Under the pieces are notes generated by a model, which did no database searches, was not told where the DNA came from, and saw only the letters and a program-made list of their open reading frames with translations. Of a stretch of DNA of 64,000 nucleotides, positions 17,484 through 27,429 are shown in pieces. Every line of letters starts with the position of its first letter. Position 1 is the stretch's first letter. The position numbers were made by a program, and so were the translations under genes. Source of the DNA: Calendula officinalis (taxonomy: Eukaryota; Streptophyta; Magnoliopsida; Asterales; Asteraceae); the NCBI GenBank assembly GCA_963853835.1, contig OY970832.1:6468001-6532000 (forward strand), read 5' to 3'.

Positions 17484-18322
17484 CTTCCTCCGATTAGAGG
17501 TGCACAAAGTCCGGGCCTAAAAAAAACCGGGTTTTTTTGGAGTAAAAAAGCTCGGGCCTAAAAAAGCCCGGGCCGGGCTTAGCCCGGACTTTAAGAAAAA
17601 AAACTAGGTCTGTTTAGGCCTGAATGGGCTTAGCGGGCTTAGCCCAGGCTTTTTCGGGCTTTTTTTTTCTTTCTATTATATCTTTTATATAATAATATAA
17701 TTATAAAAATATATAAATAATCAAAATATTCTTTATAACTAATTAAATAAATCAACAAACTATTACTTTCGGGCATTTTCCTACCCTATCATCTATATGG
17801 CTATATCATTAAGGTAGAAAAGACAAAAGAAACTCTAGATTTTTCGGTCATTTAGAAATAGCCCAGGCTTTATAACGCTAAAAAGCCCGGGCTTTTGGGC
17901 TTTTTCAGGCTTTCGGGCTTTTTTTCGGGCTTTTTCGGGCTTCGGGCTTAACCCGGTCCGGCCCGGGCCCGGGCTTTAATGGGCTTTCGTGACTAAAGTC
18001 AGGCCCGTTTAGGATTTCGGGCTAAAAAGGGCTTCAGGTCGGGCTTTTTCGGGCCGGGCTTTTTCGGGCATTTTCAGGCTTTTTTTAGGCCCGGGCTCGG
18101 GCTAAAGCCCATATGTGCACCTCTACCTCCGATTCAAAATAAGTGTTACACTTTCCATATATGGGTGATTCAAAATAAGTGTTACACTTTCCTTATTTGG
18201 TAATTTTTTTATATAAAATTACCATTTTATCCTTACTTAACTTTATCATAATCTCTATTACAATGTTTTGCATCAAAAAGTGTAAAAGTAAAAGTGTAGC
18301 ACTTATTTTGAATCGGAGGAAG
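17484..18322. mobile_element. Stowaway-like MITE interrupted by a hAT MITE
   Basis: The termini CTTCCTCCGAT and its inverted mate CGGAGGAAG carry flanking TA (17482-17483 and 18323-18324). The Stowaway sequence is split by the hAT-type element at 17495-18125. An internal repeat of CAAAATAAGTGTTACACTTTCC occurs twice near 18136 and 18170. Confidence 0.88.
17495..18125. mobile_element. hAT-type MITE nested in the Stowaway MITE
   Basis: 631 bp bounded by TAGAGGTGCACA and the inverted TGTGCACCTCTA. A perfect 8-bp duplication CCTCCGAT (17487-17494 and 18126-18133) is made from the Stowaway terminus itself. The interior is dense in GGCCCGGGCTTTTT-type words and strongly self-complementary. It has no transposase, so it is non-autonomous. 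Confidence 0.93.
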
Positions 18323-18381
18323 TATGTGTTTTTTTATAATTTACAAATAGTTCATTTTCGTTTTGTATATTATATATTATA

Positions 18382-18687
18382 CTACCTCCGTATCAAAATA
18401 AGTGATACACTTTCCTAAAAGGGGTGGAACAAAATAAGTGATACACTTCAAAATCTTTCCTTATTTGGTAAAACAGTGGGACCCCTTCTCCACTAACTAT
18501 CTACTTTAATAAAGTGAAATTACCCTTTTATCCTTATTTTTACCTTTAAACATCACTAATATTACTTAATTCAAAATAAGTGGGACTCATTCACCACTAA
18601 CTACCCACTTTAATCTATCTTAAATTATCTTTTAATCTTTTGCCTCAAAAACCGTATTTCTTTAAATGTATTTTGATACGGAGGTAG
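18382..18687. mobile_element. Stowaway-like MITE
   Basis: 306 bp with termini CTACCTCCGTATCAAAATAA and the inverted mate, and TA on both sides (18380-18381 and 18688-18689). Located in the last intron of the TGA10-like gene. The left terminus motif is repeated internally near 18430. Confidence 0.9.
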
Positions 18688-19366
18688 TATAAAATTTTGA
18701 TCAGGCCATTATAAAATCATAATTTAAGTATTTAACATGTGATGAGTAATATGACACGTGCAAGCTTCTTGAGTATATCACAATATTCAGTTATTCACAT
18801 ATGATATTCACTGTTGTGATCAATTCTCCATTTTTACCACAAATTCTTTATGTAACAATAACAACCATCACCATCATATATCTTGCAGGCCGATCATTTG
18901 AGACGACACACTATTCATACAGTCCTTCAACTCCTTACCACTCATCAAGCAGCCAGGAGTTTGTTAGCCGTTGCTGAACACTTTCATTGTCTTCGATCTC
19001 TCAGCTCTCTTTGGGTGGCACGCCCTCGACAAAATTAGGAAAATAAACTCATTAATGGTTCTGTTCAATTGGTTCTAGTTAATTATTCTTTTCCTTTCTA
19101 AAGTATTTTTTGATGTTTTTTCCTCTTTGCATCCTTTATCTAAAGAGATGTGTAGATAGACAAAGGTCCCGTACGAAATGTAAGCTGTAGACAGCTCTAT
19201 GGTGCCGTTAATTTTAGCCTCTTCTGGTGTAATGGGCCGTTATATTTCGCTTTCAACTTTGAATGGGCCTAAACTTCAAAAAAAATAAAAATATAATCGA
19301 ATGAGAGTATGTATTATGAATTACCCGAACTGAATCCAAACCTTTCCCTATAGAAATATTCAGTAC

Positions 19367-19745
19367 TAATCCTTAAATATGAACTAAACCCGCCCGCCAT
19401 TTACCCAATTATCCCCAAAAAATTGAAGTGAACCTTCACCCCTGAAAATTGAAATATTTATTGGAATCAATAAAGTGAGAGGTTTGAGCAATCTAATCGA
19501 CATCAACGGCCTAGTCGCCTATGACGTTGGTGTAACAGGTTCAATTGCTCAACTATATCAAATGTACAAGTACGAATTCAACTGGCAGAGGATGTTTGAG
19601 GTGTATGTTCTTTGATTTAACCTCTATCTTTATCGTTATTTGTCTGATTTATGGTTTTGGATTGTAAACCTCAGATTGATATCGATTTAGGTGCCGATTT
19701 TGCTTGTTTAGGTTTTCAAAATTTCTTATATGATCGAGGCCTTGT
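19367..19745 (+). repeat. Duplicated exon-like block, copy 1
   Basis: This matches 26940-27290 over several hundred bases. It contains a clean open stretch (about 19482-19606) that would read GLSNLIDINGLVAYDVG and end in a motif FNWQRMFEV just before a GT donor, so it looks like a captured or relict exon. I do not recognise the protein. Copy 2 carries deletions that break the frame. Confidence 0.6.
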
Positions 19746-19887
19746 CACTTTTCTAATTTTGTTGTTGCCTGAATTCAAGCGGGCACATATTTTGACTCAT
19801 CTACCATAACAATTGCATTATCTACTTGTACAATTTGCAGTATTACTTATACACTGTGGTATAGACATAAAAAAATGTGGTAGGAAA

Positions 19888-20103
19888 CTTAATTCCCTTT
19901 CCCAATGGGCTTTCCCAGGGGCCACACGTTAACACAAATTTTAGTGTTGGCTGGAATATGGTAGCCAGCCACTGTGCAATCTTCAGTTGATTGTCTTAAG
20001 ATCATCGGCCCTGTTGAATGGAGACGTAACGTTTCCTTGACAATTGCTTGGAGGTACGGAAGGTTTGGAATGTCGGATTCTTGTAAAACTCTGTTTTTAC
20101 CAA
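19888..20103 (-). pseudogene. CYP93-type P450 exon-2 fragment
   Basis: Read on the minus strand this 215-bp piece encodes VGKNRVLQESDIPNLPYLQA, then the ExxR helix (KETLRLH) and AGYHIPANTK, matching exon 2 of the P450 copies further along. No start, heme motif or exon 1 accompanies it. A homologous scrap is joined to the same exon-like block in the second duplication near 27560-27612. Confidence 0.85.
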
Positions 20104-20129
20104 CAATTAAATGTATCAGTCCATTATTT

Positions 20130-20460
20130 AATGGTCTTTATCTCATTCTCTTAGAACACTAGTTAAACAATCTCTACAACTAATAGATAACATATGAAAC
20201 AAATTTGGTAGAAAAACAAATAGATCATCATGAAGGTAATTAATATTCTTTTATTTTAAAGATGCATGATCTGAAATTAAAATGACATAACCTTACGTTA
20301 TTGTAAAGATTGAAGTCAACTTTCAAAACTTAAAATATTTTCTTTCGAAATCAACTCTTACAACACCTTCAGTTTGTTAAAAGATATAGATCATTGACAA
20401 ATATATAAGATTGAAATCAGAAAAATTTAGATGGTCTAAAACATGCTGTTAACTTAAACG
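20130..20460. repeat. Dispersed repeat copy 2 (empty site)
   Basis: Homologous to 5990-6630 without the Stowaway MITE. The junction near 20246 reads AATTAATATTC where the other copy has TA-MITE-TA. Confidence 0.75.
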
Positions 20461-20689
20461 TTTATTCTTCTTTGTCCTACATGTAACTGATCATATTCAT
20501 GAGAAATAGTGTTCATGGTTACTATTTGTCCCTACTTCATGTGTCTACTCACCATAAGATGACATGTGTAATCCACTAATTTTTTTTCCTCATATCATCA
20601 CTTGATTTTGACACTTATAATGATCAAATAGATAAGCACATAAGTAAGCATACATAGTAGGCATCAATACCGTTTCTCCATATTGTGAT

Positions 20690-21070
20690 CAAATATCCAT
20701 TTTTACTACAAATTCTTCATGTAATAAGAACAACCATCACCATCATACCTTGCAGGCCGATCATTTGAGACGACAAACTAGGGGTGAGCATTTGGACCGA
20801 AAAACCGAACCGAACCGAAAACCGACCGAAACCGAACCGAAACCAATAACATGTTTTTGGTTCGGTTTCGGTTTTGAAAATTCATCGTTATCGATTATCG
20901 GTTCTATCGGTTCAAAACCCCCCACCCCCACCCCCCACCCCCCATCCTTTATCTAGAGAGATGTATAGATAGACAAAGGTCCCGTAACTAGATTTTAACA
21001 GTACGAAATATATGTTGTAGACCGCTCTATGGTGCCATTTTAGCCTCTTATATGGTGTAATTGTTAGGTT
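20690..21070 (+). pseudogene. Duplicated scrap of the TGA10-like last exon
   Basis: The intron end, the acceptor TTGCAG and the first eight codons of exon 11 (GCCGATCATTTGAGACGACA) recur here. The exon then breaks off at a CCGAACCGA-rich insert (20776-20943). The 3' flank resumes with the word GATAGACAAAGGTCCCGTA, as at 19155. This is an imperfect duplication about 1.9 kb from the original, with most of the exon missing. Confidence 0.85.
20776..20943. repeat. CCGAACCGAA-rich insert ending in a C-tract
   Basis: It begins TAGGGGTGAGCA, a hAT-like terminus, and has self-complementary CCGAACCGAAACC and GGTTCGGTTTCGG words. It finishes with four C-runs of five or more separated by single A (20918-20943). 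No right-hand inverted terminus was found, so it is likely truncated. Confidence 0.55.
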
Positions 21071-21179
21071 CAGAAACAATTATTAATTTAGGCAGCAGAA
21101 TCAATAATAAAATTTATAATAAAGTTTAGTTAATGCGATAAACAAACCTAGCTAGAACCACTAATCTATAACACGAAAG

Positions 21180-21436
21180 GCCAATGATGGCCAACCTAGC
21201 TGATCTGAGGCACTGGGTTTATACCCATGTGGGCTGCAGGTCGTGAGTTCGAATCCCTTTGGGAGCGTTGCATTAGCGTAATTTAACTCATACCTCACAC
21301 GGGCACATATGGGGAATTTTCTTTGGAAATCCCATTGGGGGCTGGGTTTGCCCGCTTATGCGGAGCTCGAACTCGGGGTGCTCGCTGAAAAATTGCGAGT
21401 AGGCTTCCGTTATTTCATTTGCCGTTTCCAAAAAAA
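21180..21436 (+). mobile_element. Full-length tRNA-derived SINE
   Basis: 257 bp with a box B-like GAGTTCGAATCCC about 70 bp from the start, a tRNA-like head, and a 3' A-run. It is flanked by a 13-bp duplication TATAACACGAAAG (21167-21179 and 21437-21449). Its 3' two-thirds is the same as the SINE in the TGA10-like exon 1. Confidence 0.9.
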
Positions 21437-21528
21437 TATAACACGAAAGTAATGAAAACTATTAAATACACACGGCGACATTAACAAATAATAATAAAGT
21501 TTAGTTAATGCGATAACCGAACCTAGCT

Positions 21529-21742
21529 TCTTTTTTTTTTTTTTTTTAACGGCTATTTATTAAGTTAGTGGTTTGAACCTAGACAGTGAATCTACAAGAG
21601 GATGTATGCCTTCCCTCGAACCCTCCAGGGGAATAAACCCCACCATTTGTCCACGACGGGACTTGAACCCATGACCAATTGGTCAAGGGGGCAACATCTT
21701 ATCTTTTTCACCAATACTACTAGGCTAGAAACCTTGGGTAAC
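21529..21742 (-). mobile_element. Second-family tRNA-derived SINE, minus orientation
   Basis: It starts with a long T-run (the A-tail read backwards). On the minus strand it carries a box B-like GGGTTCAAGTCCCG. The 9-bp duplication AACCTAGCT flanks it (21520-21528 and 21743-21751). The body differs from the SINE at 21180. Confidence 0.85.
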
Positions 21743-21825
21743 AACCTAGCTAGAACCACTAATCTATAAAACGAAAGTCATGAAAACTATTAAATACGCA
21801 CGACGACTAGTGGGGCGACGGCTAA

Positions 21826-22352
21826 TCCTACCCTATATATGAGGCCTAAATTTAAAGAGGGTTTGACACCATGGCAATTCCAAGCATTCCTATTCGTCCA
21901 TAATGCCACTTGGAATTCCCTGATTGGTCCACGTCATTTGCACTAATACAAACGAATCTGGTACGGCTTACGGTCTACATTCATATTCATATGCTCCATA
22001 TACGACAAACGAATCTGGTACGGCTTACGGTCTACATTCATATGCTCCATATACGGCTTCCTACATACAAGGAAACAAATAACTATTTAAAAGACCGTAC
22101 ATACAAATAACTATTTAAAAGATCCTACATACAAGGAAACAAATAAATATTTAAAAGATCAATCAGCGAATGAAACAAATAACTATATGTAACATTTATA
22201 TGTAACATTTCTTCATTTACCATTTTTTTGTACAAAATCATCATCACATCTATCGATTATTATGTCATTTAGAAGTATATAAAGTTTTTGGACGTTTTTC
22301 TACATACTAAAATTTACAGCATACCCGCCCATCGGGCGGGTTTTATAGCTAG
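21826..22352 (+). mobile_element. Small non-autonomous Helitron
   Basis: It begins TCCTACCCTATATATGAGGC after an A and ends with a GC hairpin (CCCGCCC-ATC-GGGCGGG, 22324-22340), then TTTTATAGCTAG followed by T. This is the 5'-TC, 3' hairpin plus CTAG, A/T-insertion signature of Helitrons. It is 527 bp with no RepHel gene. The inside has two direct repeats: ACGAATCTGGTACGGCTTAC twice near 21952 and 22009, and ACAAATAACTATTTAAAAGA variants near 22073-22165. Confidence 0.8.
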
Positions 22353-22431
22353 TCTAATATATAGTTGCTCCGTTTAGAAAACACACTTTCTTTGTTTCTC
22401 TTTTACTCAAAAGTCAAAACATTAAAAAGCA

Positions 22432-22620
22432 ATGTTTTAAAAACCCGGTCGATCCGGCCGGTTCAAACCGGGACCCGGGGAAGATACCGGTTCAATAATA
22501 GCCGGGTATTTGATGAGTAACGACCTGTTGAGACCCGGACGGTTTTGGTCAAACCCGGTGACCCGGCCCTGAAATAACCTGGACGGTTTTAGATTTTGGA
22601 CTTTTGGTATTCCCATAAAT
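22432..22620. repeat. CCGG-rich degenerate repeat
   Basis: Dense in ACCCGG and CCGGTTC words. It resembles the scrap at 28749-28772 (TTTTGAAAACCGGACCGG) and is probably a degenerate DNA transposon piece. No termini were resolved. Confidence 0.4.
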
Positions 22621-23110
22621 TGCAATTCAATAACGAATTACAAATTAACGAATATCTAGTGGATTACTGGATTGCAAATTGAATTTAATTTGAAAACAAT
22701 ATCAATATTATATCTTAAATCACAATTCCAGTCTTTATGAATTATTAAATTCAAAAACAAAAACTATATTATGCAAATGTTTGGTTATTGATTTGATGTT
22801 TAAGAATGAAATTTTTATGGATTGGATATTGTTTACACTTTTTAACGATATTTGATATTTGTAGTAATTTTATGATTTTTTTTTTGTTTTTTGTTTTTAA
22901 GTATTCCGAGTTAGGTCGCGCACATCACACACGTGCATAAACTCAGCTATCTATACCCTTATTACGGGAATACCTTTAAAATTCAAAAGTAAGTTATCTT
23001 TTTAATATGTGTGTTTTATATATTATTGTCTACAAAAAATTAATATTAAAAAATCTTCATGAGCTAGATGTATATTCCGAGCACATCTTCATTTTCAAGT
23101 ACACCTAATA

Positions 23111-24671
23111 ATGGTGGATTTCCAAGCCTACTTCTTCGTCTTTCTCGTATGCCTGATCTCCACCATCTTAATTCGGGCCTTGTTTAAATCTAATCGTTCT
23201 AAATCTCATCTTCCACCGAGCCCGTTTTCCCTTCCCATCATTGGACATCTCCACCTCCTTGCTCCTATTCCTCATCAAGCTTTTCACAAGCTTTCTCTAC
23301 GCTACGGGCCACTTTTTCGCATCTTTTTGGGCTCGGTACCTTGTGTTGTTGTTTCTTCACCAGAAACCGCGAAAGAAATCCTAAAAACATATGAAACTTT
23401 CTTTCTAGACCGACCCCAAAACTCAGCCTTAGACTACCTAACTTACGATGGATCATATTGGAAGTTCATGAAGAAGATAGTGATGCAACAACTTCTAAAT
23501 GGATCAACACTTGAGTTGCTTGTTTCAGTTAGGCGGGATGAGATTCTTGGTCTTGTGACATCATTGTCTCAAACCGCCAAAGTTGGGAAGGCGGTGGATG
23601 TTGGTGGTGAGCTCATGAAGACAACCAACAATGTGATTTCAAGAATGCTTATGAGCGAACGGTGTTGAGAGTGAGTCAAGGGACGTGAGGAAATTGGTGG
23701 CTGAGATAAGTGAGATTGCAGGCAAGTTTAACCTCGCGAACTACATATGGTTGTTTAAGAATCTAGACTTGCAGGGATTTGGGAAGAAATTGAAGGATAT
23801 TCTTGGAAGATATGATGAGTTGATCGAGAGAATCATTAAAGAGCATGAAGAGGCAAGAAATCAGGAGACAGTGTCAGAAAGGAAAACACATTTTACTCGA
23901 TGTTGCGGAAGATGAAAGCATGGAGATAAAGTTGTCTAGAGAGAACATTAAAGCCCGGTAACATTAAAACATAAACAGGGTCTAGAACAAAGTCCAAAAA
24001 TAAAAAAAATAAAAAAAACTAATATGCAAATATTTATATCTTGTGATTTCAGAATATATTCACTGCAGCAACAGACACTTCATCTCTGACATCAGAATGG
24101 GCTTTGGCAGAACTCATCAATCATCCCAACATCATGAAAAAGGCGGTAGAAGAAATCGACCAAGTTATTGGCAAAAACAGAGTTTTACAAGAATCAGACA
24201 TCCCAAACCTTCCATACCTCCAAGCAATTGTCAAGGAAATGTTACGTCTCCACGCAGCTGGCCCATTTATTCCAAGACGATCAACAAAAGATTGCACAAT
24301 CGCAGGTTACCACATTCCAGCAAAAACTACTATTCTTGTCAACATTTGGGCCATTGGGAGAGACCCAAACTACTGGGAAAACCCGCTTGAATTCCGACCC
24401 GAAAGATTTGTAGATCGCCAGGTGGATGTGAGAGGACAACATTTTCACATGTTGCCCATTTGGCAGTGGGAGAAGGATGTGTCCTGGTACTTCACTGGCG
24501 TTGTTGATGGTGCATACAACTCTTGGTGCAATGATTCAGTGCTTCGAGTGGAAGGCCGGGAAACATGGAAATCTAACGAGTGTTGACATGGAAGAGGGAG
24601 TCAGCCTCACACTTTCTAGAGCTAATCCGTTGGTTTGTGTTCCTGTGGCTCGACTACATCCAATGCCATAA
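23111..24671 (+). pseudogene. CYP93A-like cytochrome P450 pseudogene P1
   Basis: Two exons (23111-23957 and 24053-24671) of a class II plant P450. The N-terminal membrane anchor is followed by the proline hinge LPPSPFSLPIIGHLHLL. Exon 2 holds the I-helix motif (AATDTS), ExxR (KEMLRLH), PERF and the heme loop FGSGRRMCPG. It is broken: about nine residues before YWKFMKK are lost in frame, a shift stops exon 1 after MLMSERC near 23668, another shift lies near 23890, and one extra base just before the heme loop (near 24460) moves the Cys ligand out of frame. CYP93 enzymes act on flavonoid or isoflavonoid substrates; CYP93A is the best fit but the substrate is unknown. Confidence 0.88.
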
Positions 24672-25018
24672 AAAAAAGCGACGTATATCCTACAACCGTT
24701 ACTTATACGATACTCTAGTGTGCACTGTTAAAAATAAGTTAAACTTTAGGGTGTTATTTGTAATTAGGGTAAAGATAGTTAGTTATTAAATTGGGTAGTT
24801 ATTTATGGTTAAAAGTTATAGTTGCATCTGTTGGTTAAAGGTTGCAACTGTTAGATTGTTTATGTATATATTACGAACTTGTATCCTCAATGTAAGTTGT
24901 CGTTGACCATATTATTGAATATCTCAATTATAGTGATGTACACTTTGCGTAAAAAGCTACCTATAATTTTATGTTTCTAACCCTTTAATATTGTTGTCTT
25001 GCTTTTATCTCCAACATG
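24672..25018. other. 3' flank of P1
   Basis: AT-rich, with GTTAGTTATTAAATTGGGTA-type words. No gene seen. Confidence 0.5.
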
Positions 25019-25412
25019 CACTACGGGGTGGCAATTCGGGCCGGGTTCGTTTTGATGGGTGAGAACTGTTTATATAAATGGGTCATATTATATCTCAGTC
25101 TTAACTTGTTTACTTTCAACCTGAATATGACCTATAACCTGTGTAATTAAACGGGTTTACGATTTGATGGGTCAAACATGTTGACTTTTTTAAATAGAAC
25201 TATTTTTAGATATATCTATAAACTACTAAATTATAAATACATCTAATTTTAAATATGTTTTAATAATTAATTTGATTGGTGGATTGACCTATTTAAATTA
25301 TCAACAACCCGAACATAACCCGTCTAATATACGGGTCAGTTGAGTCGACCCATAACTGACCCGTAACTTGTTTATTTTTGTGTTGGTATCATGTACTCAT
25401 GTTGGACCCCTA
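25019..25412. mobile_element. Probable hAT-like non-autonomous element
   Basis: Starts near GGGGTGGCAATTCGGG and ends near TTGGACCCCTAG, a weak inverted match, with many GGGTC and GACCC words in opposite senses near 25060-25370. The 8-bp duplication was not resolved. A related scrap may lie at 2345-2420. Confidence 0.45.
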
Positions 25413-25453
25413 GGTAACGTTTGGTATGTATTAATGAAAGTCAGAATGAAATA

Positions 25454-25767
25454 CTTCCTCCGTATCAAAATAAGTGACACAAATTGGCTTACACGTTTTT
25501 TGAGGTAAAAGATTAAAGTAGAGGTTAAAATAGATTAAAGTACATAGTTAGTGGAGAAGAGGTCCCACTTTTCTTGAATAAAGTGATATTAATGAGTTTT
25601 AAAGGTAAAAGTAAGGGTATAATGGTAATTTTACTTTATTAAAGTGGATAGTTAGTGGGTATGGGTCCCACTATTTTTACCAAATAAAGAAAGTTTTCAA
25701 AGTGTGTCACTTATTTTTGATACACCCCAAAATGGAAAGTGTGTCACTTATTTTGATACGGAGGAAG
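25454..25767. mobile_element. Stowaway-like MITE
   Basis: 314 bp, termini CTTCCTCCGTATCAAAATAA and its inverted mate, TA on each side (25452-25453 and 25768-25769). It shares a body (AGTGGATAGTTAGTGGG) with the MITE at 6115. Confidence 0.92.
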
Positions 25768-26805
25768 TACATCATTACGATATAATGAAATTCATTAGGG
25801 TCCCCTCTTTTTACTTCATTTCATCTTGGAATGGAAATAAAATTACATAAAAATCCCTCGACTTCCCACTATATCCTAATTAATCGCACTGTCCACTCGT
25901 CTAGGAAGTGCAGGTGATCTCTTTCAATTACATCATGTTTTTCTATCTTAAATTTTCTCCCTTATATCAAGATTAAAATACACTGAATTTGACTATTAAA
26001 AATATTTGATATTTTCTCAAACAAACTTTGGTTAAATTTTTCTCACCAAGAAAAAGAAGTATATTTTAGTACATAAAATTTATTTACAAAATCCTAATGG
26101 ATCTATATGTCATAAGTGAAAAACAAAGAAACAGATATAATATTAAAGAATATTAGAGGCTTTTGAAATATAATTGTTCCAAATTCAAGCATATACGATT
26201 TTTTTTTTACGTTTTTTTTATAAAACATATCACGAAGAAGATGAAATGGCTCAGATGAAAATTTGAATGCTAAATTAATTTTTTTTTTGTATTATGAGGT
26301 ATTTTTATCATTCTTAATAATTTCATTTCGTTCCAATATAGGACAACCAAACATGTCAATGGAATGGTAATGACATATTCACTTACCATGTGTATTTCAG
26401 TACATCTTCCATTCCATTCCTTCAACATTTCATTCGGCTATACGGGTTATTTTTCTTTTGAGTTTTTCACAGAAAAACTTCAATATCCCTTCTATTGAAA
26501 TCGTAAATTACACATTTCATTAATAAAGAAAACTACGTCGCCCTTTCTGCGTGAGAGGCGATTTCACTAAAGCTAGCAAAACATTAGCGAGAAATTACTT
26601 CCAAATATTACAAGCTACATTTGGATTCAACACCCGATATACTTCTAAATAACACTATATCCATTATAAGACTTGACCCTCAAACTCAAAAATAAAGGAC
26701 AAATACTTTACCGCTAGAACAAATACACTTTGATATATTTGCCATATAAATACTAAATAGCCATATATATTTATTATAATAAAAAATAGTTTATTAGAAT
26801 ACCCA
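25768..26805. other. Intergenic DNA between P1 and P2
   Basis: No gene. Two GGAATGGAA/TTCCATTCC-type segments (25770-25850 and 26310-26440) in opposite senses suggest a degenerate MITE. A SINE-like scrap occurs at 26645-26735. Confidence 0.45.
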
Positions 26806-26938
26806 GGGCTGTTTGGGAAAATTTATTTAAAAAACTTATTAGATTAATAAGTTTAAATAACCTTAAATTTATTTAAGCTCGTTTAACTTTATTAAACTAA
26901 TACACGTGTCATTAAATAATCTTTTCCAAACATTCCCT
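26806..26938. mobile_element. Short MITE candidate
   Basis: 133 bp with imperfect inverted ends (GGGCTGTTTGGGAAAA and TTTTCCAAACATTCCC). Such termini are common in plant hAT or PIF/Harbinger MITEs. The TSD is unresolved. Confidence 0.5.
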
Positions 26939-26939
26939 C

Positions 26940-27290
26940 AGTTGTCCTCAAATATGAACTAAACCCGCCCGCCATTTACCACCCAATTATCCCCAAAAAA
27001 TTGAAGTGAACCCCGCCTGAAAATTGAAATATTTATTGGAATCAATAAATTTGAGCAATCTAATCGACATCAACGGCCTAATCGAGCTATGACGTTGGTG
27101 TAACAGGTTCAACGATATCAAATGTACACATACGAATTCAACTGGCAGAGGATGTTTGAGGTATATGCTTTAGCCTCTCTCTACATCCTTACTTATCCGA
27201 TTTATGGTTTTGGATTCAGATTGATATCGATTTAGGCGCCGAGTTTGCTTGTTTAAATTTTGTTATATGATCGAGGCCTTGCGACTAATT
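26940..27290 (+). repeat. Duplicated exon-like block, copy 2
   Basis: Matches 19367-19745 (words ACTAAACCCGCCCGCCATTT, AATCGACATCAACGGCCTA, AACTGGCAGAGGATGTTTGA). The open frame of copy 1 is broken by small deletions. Confidence 0.75.
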
Positions 27291-27429
27291 TTCTGATATT
27301 TTAGTTAACATATTTTGAGTTTTGGGAATCGAGATTGGCTATCTAAATTGCATAGGTCTTTCAGATGTTTGGAAGTCAATAAGAGCATTTTGCTTACAAT
27401 ACTAACCTTTTAGAAGTCTAGGAAGTGTT

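Larger units (their letters stand above)
10863..19038 (+). pseudogene. TGA10: TGA10-like bZIP transcription factor gene, disrupted
   Basis: Eleven exons can be placed: 10863-11334, 11441-about 11571, 12152-12249, 12425-12553, 12672-12740, 12918-12977, 13088-13165, 13293-13375, 13470-13725, 14967-15206 and 18889-19038, with GT/AG borders and mostly consistent phases. Exons 6-7 encode the bZIP basic region (RRLAQNREAARKSRLRKKA) and leucine zipper. Exons 9-11 encode the DOG1-type TGA domain (GTWKTPAERCFMWIGGFRP; TEQQRMAICEVQQ) and the C-terminus WVARPRQN. In Arabidopsis TGA9/TGA10 bind TGACG sites and act with CC-type glutaredoxins in anther development. Here a SINE in exon 1 creates a stop, exon 8 begins with one G too many (frame lost), and exon 9 lacks 7 nt, giving a TGA stop at 13601-13603. 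TGA9 is the main alternative family call, but N-terminal and linker motifs fit TGA10 better. Confidence 0.85.
21077..21830. repeat. Tandem duplication carrying two different SINEs
   Basis: Two copies of a unit of about 115-120 bp (words TTTAGTTAATGCGATAA, CTAGAACCACTAATCTATAA, GAAAACTATTAAATAC). The first copy is interrupted by the plus-strand SINE at 21180 and the second by the minus-strand SINE at 21529. Confidence 0.75.
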
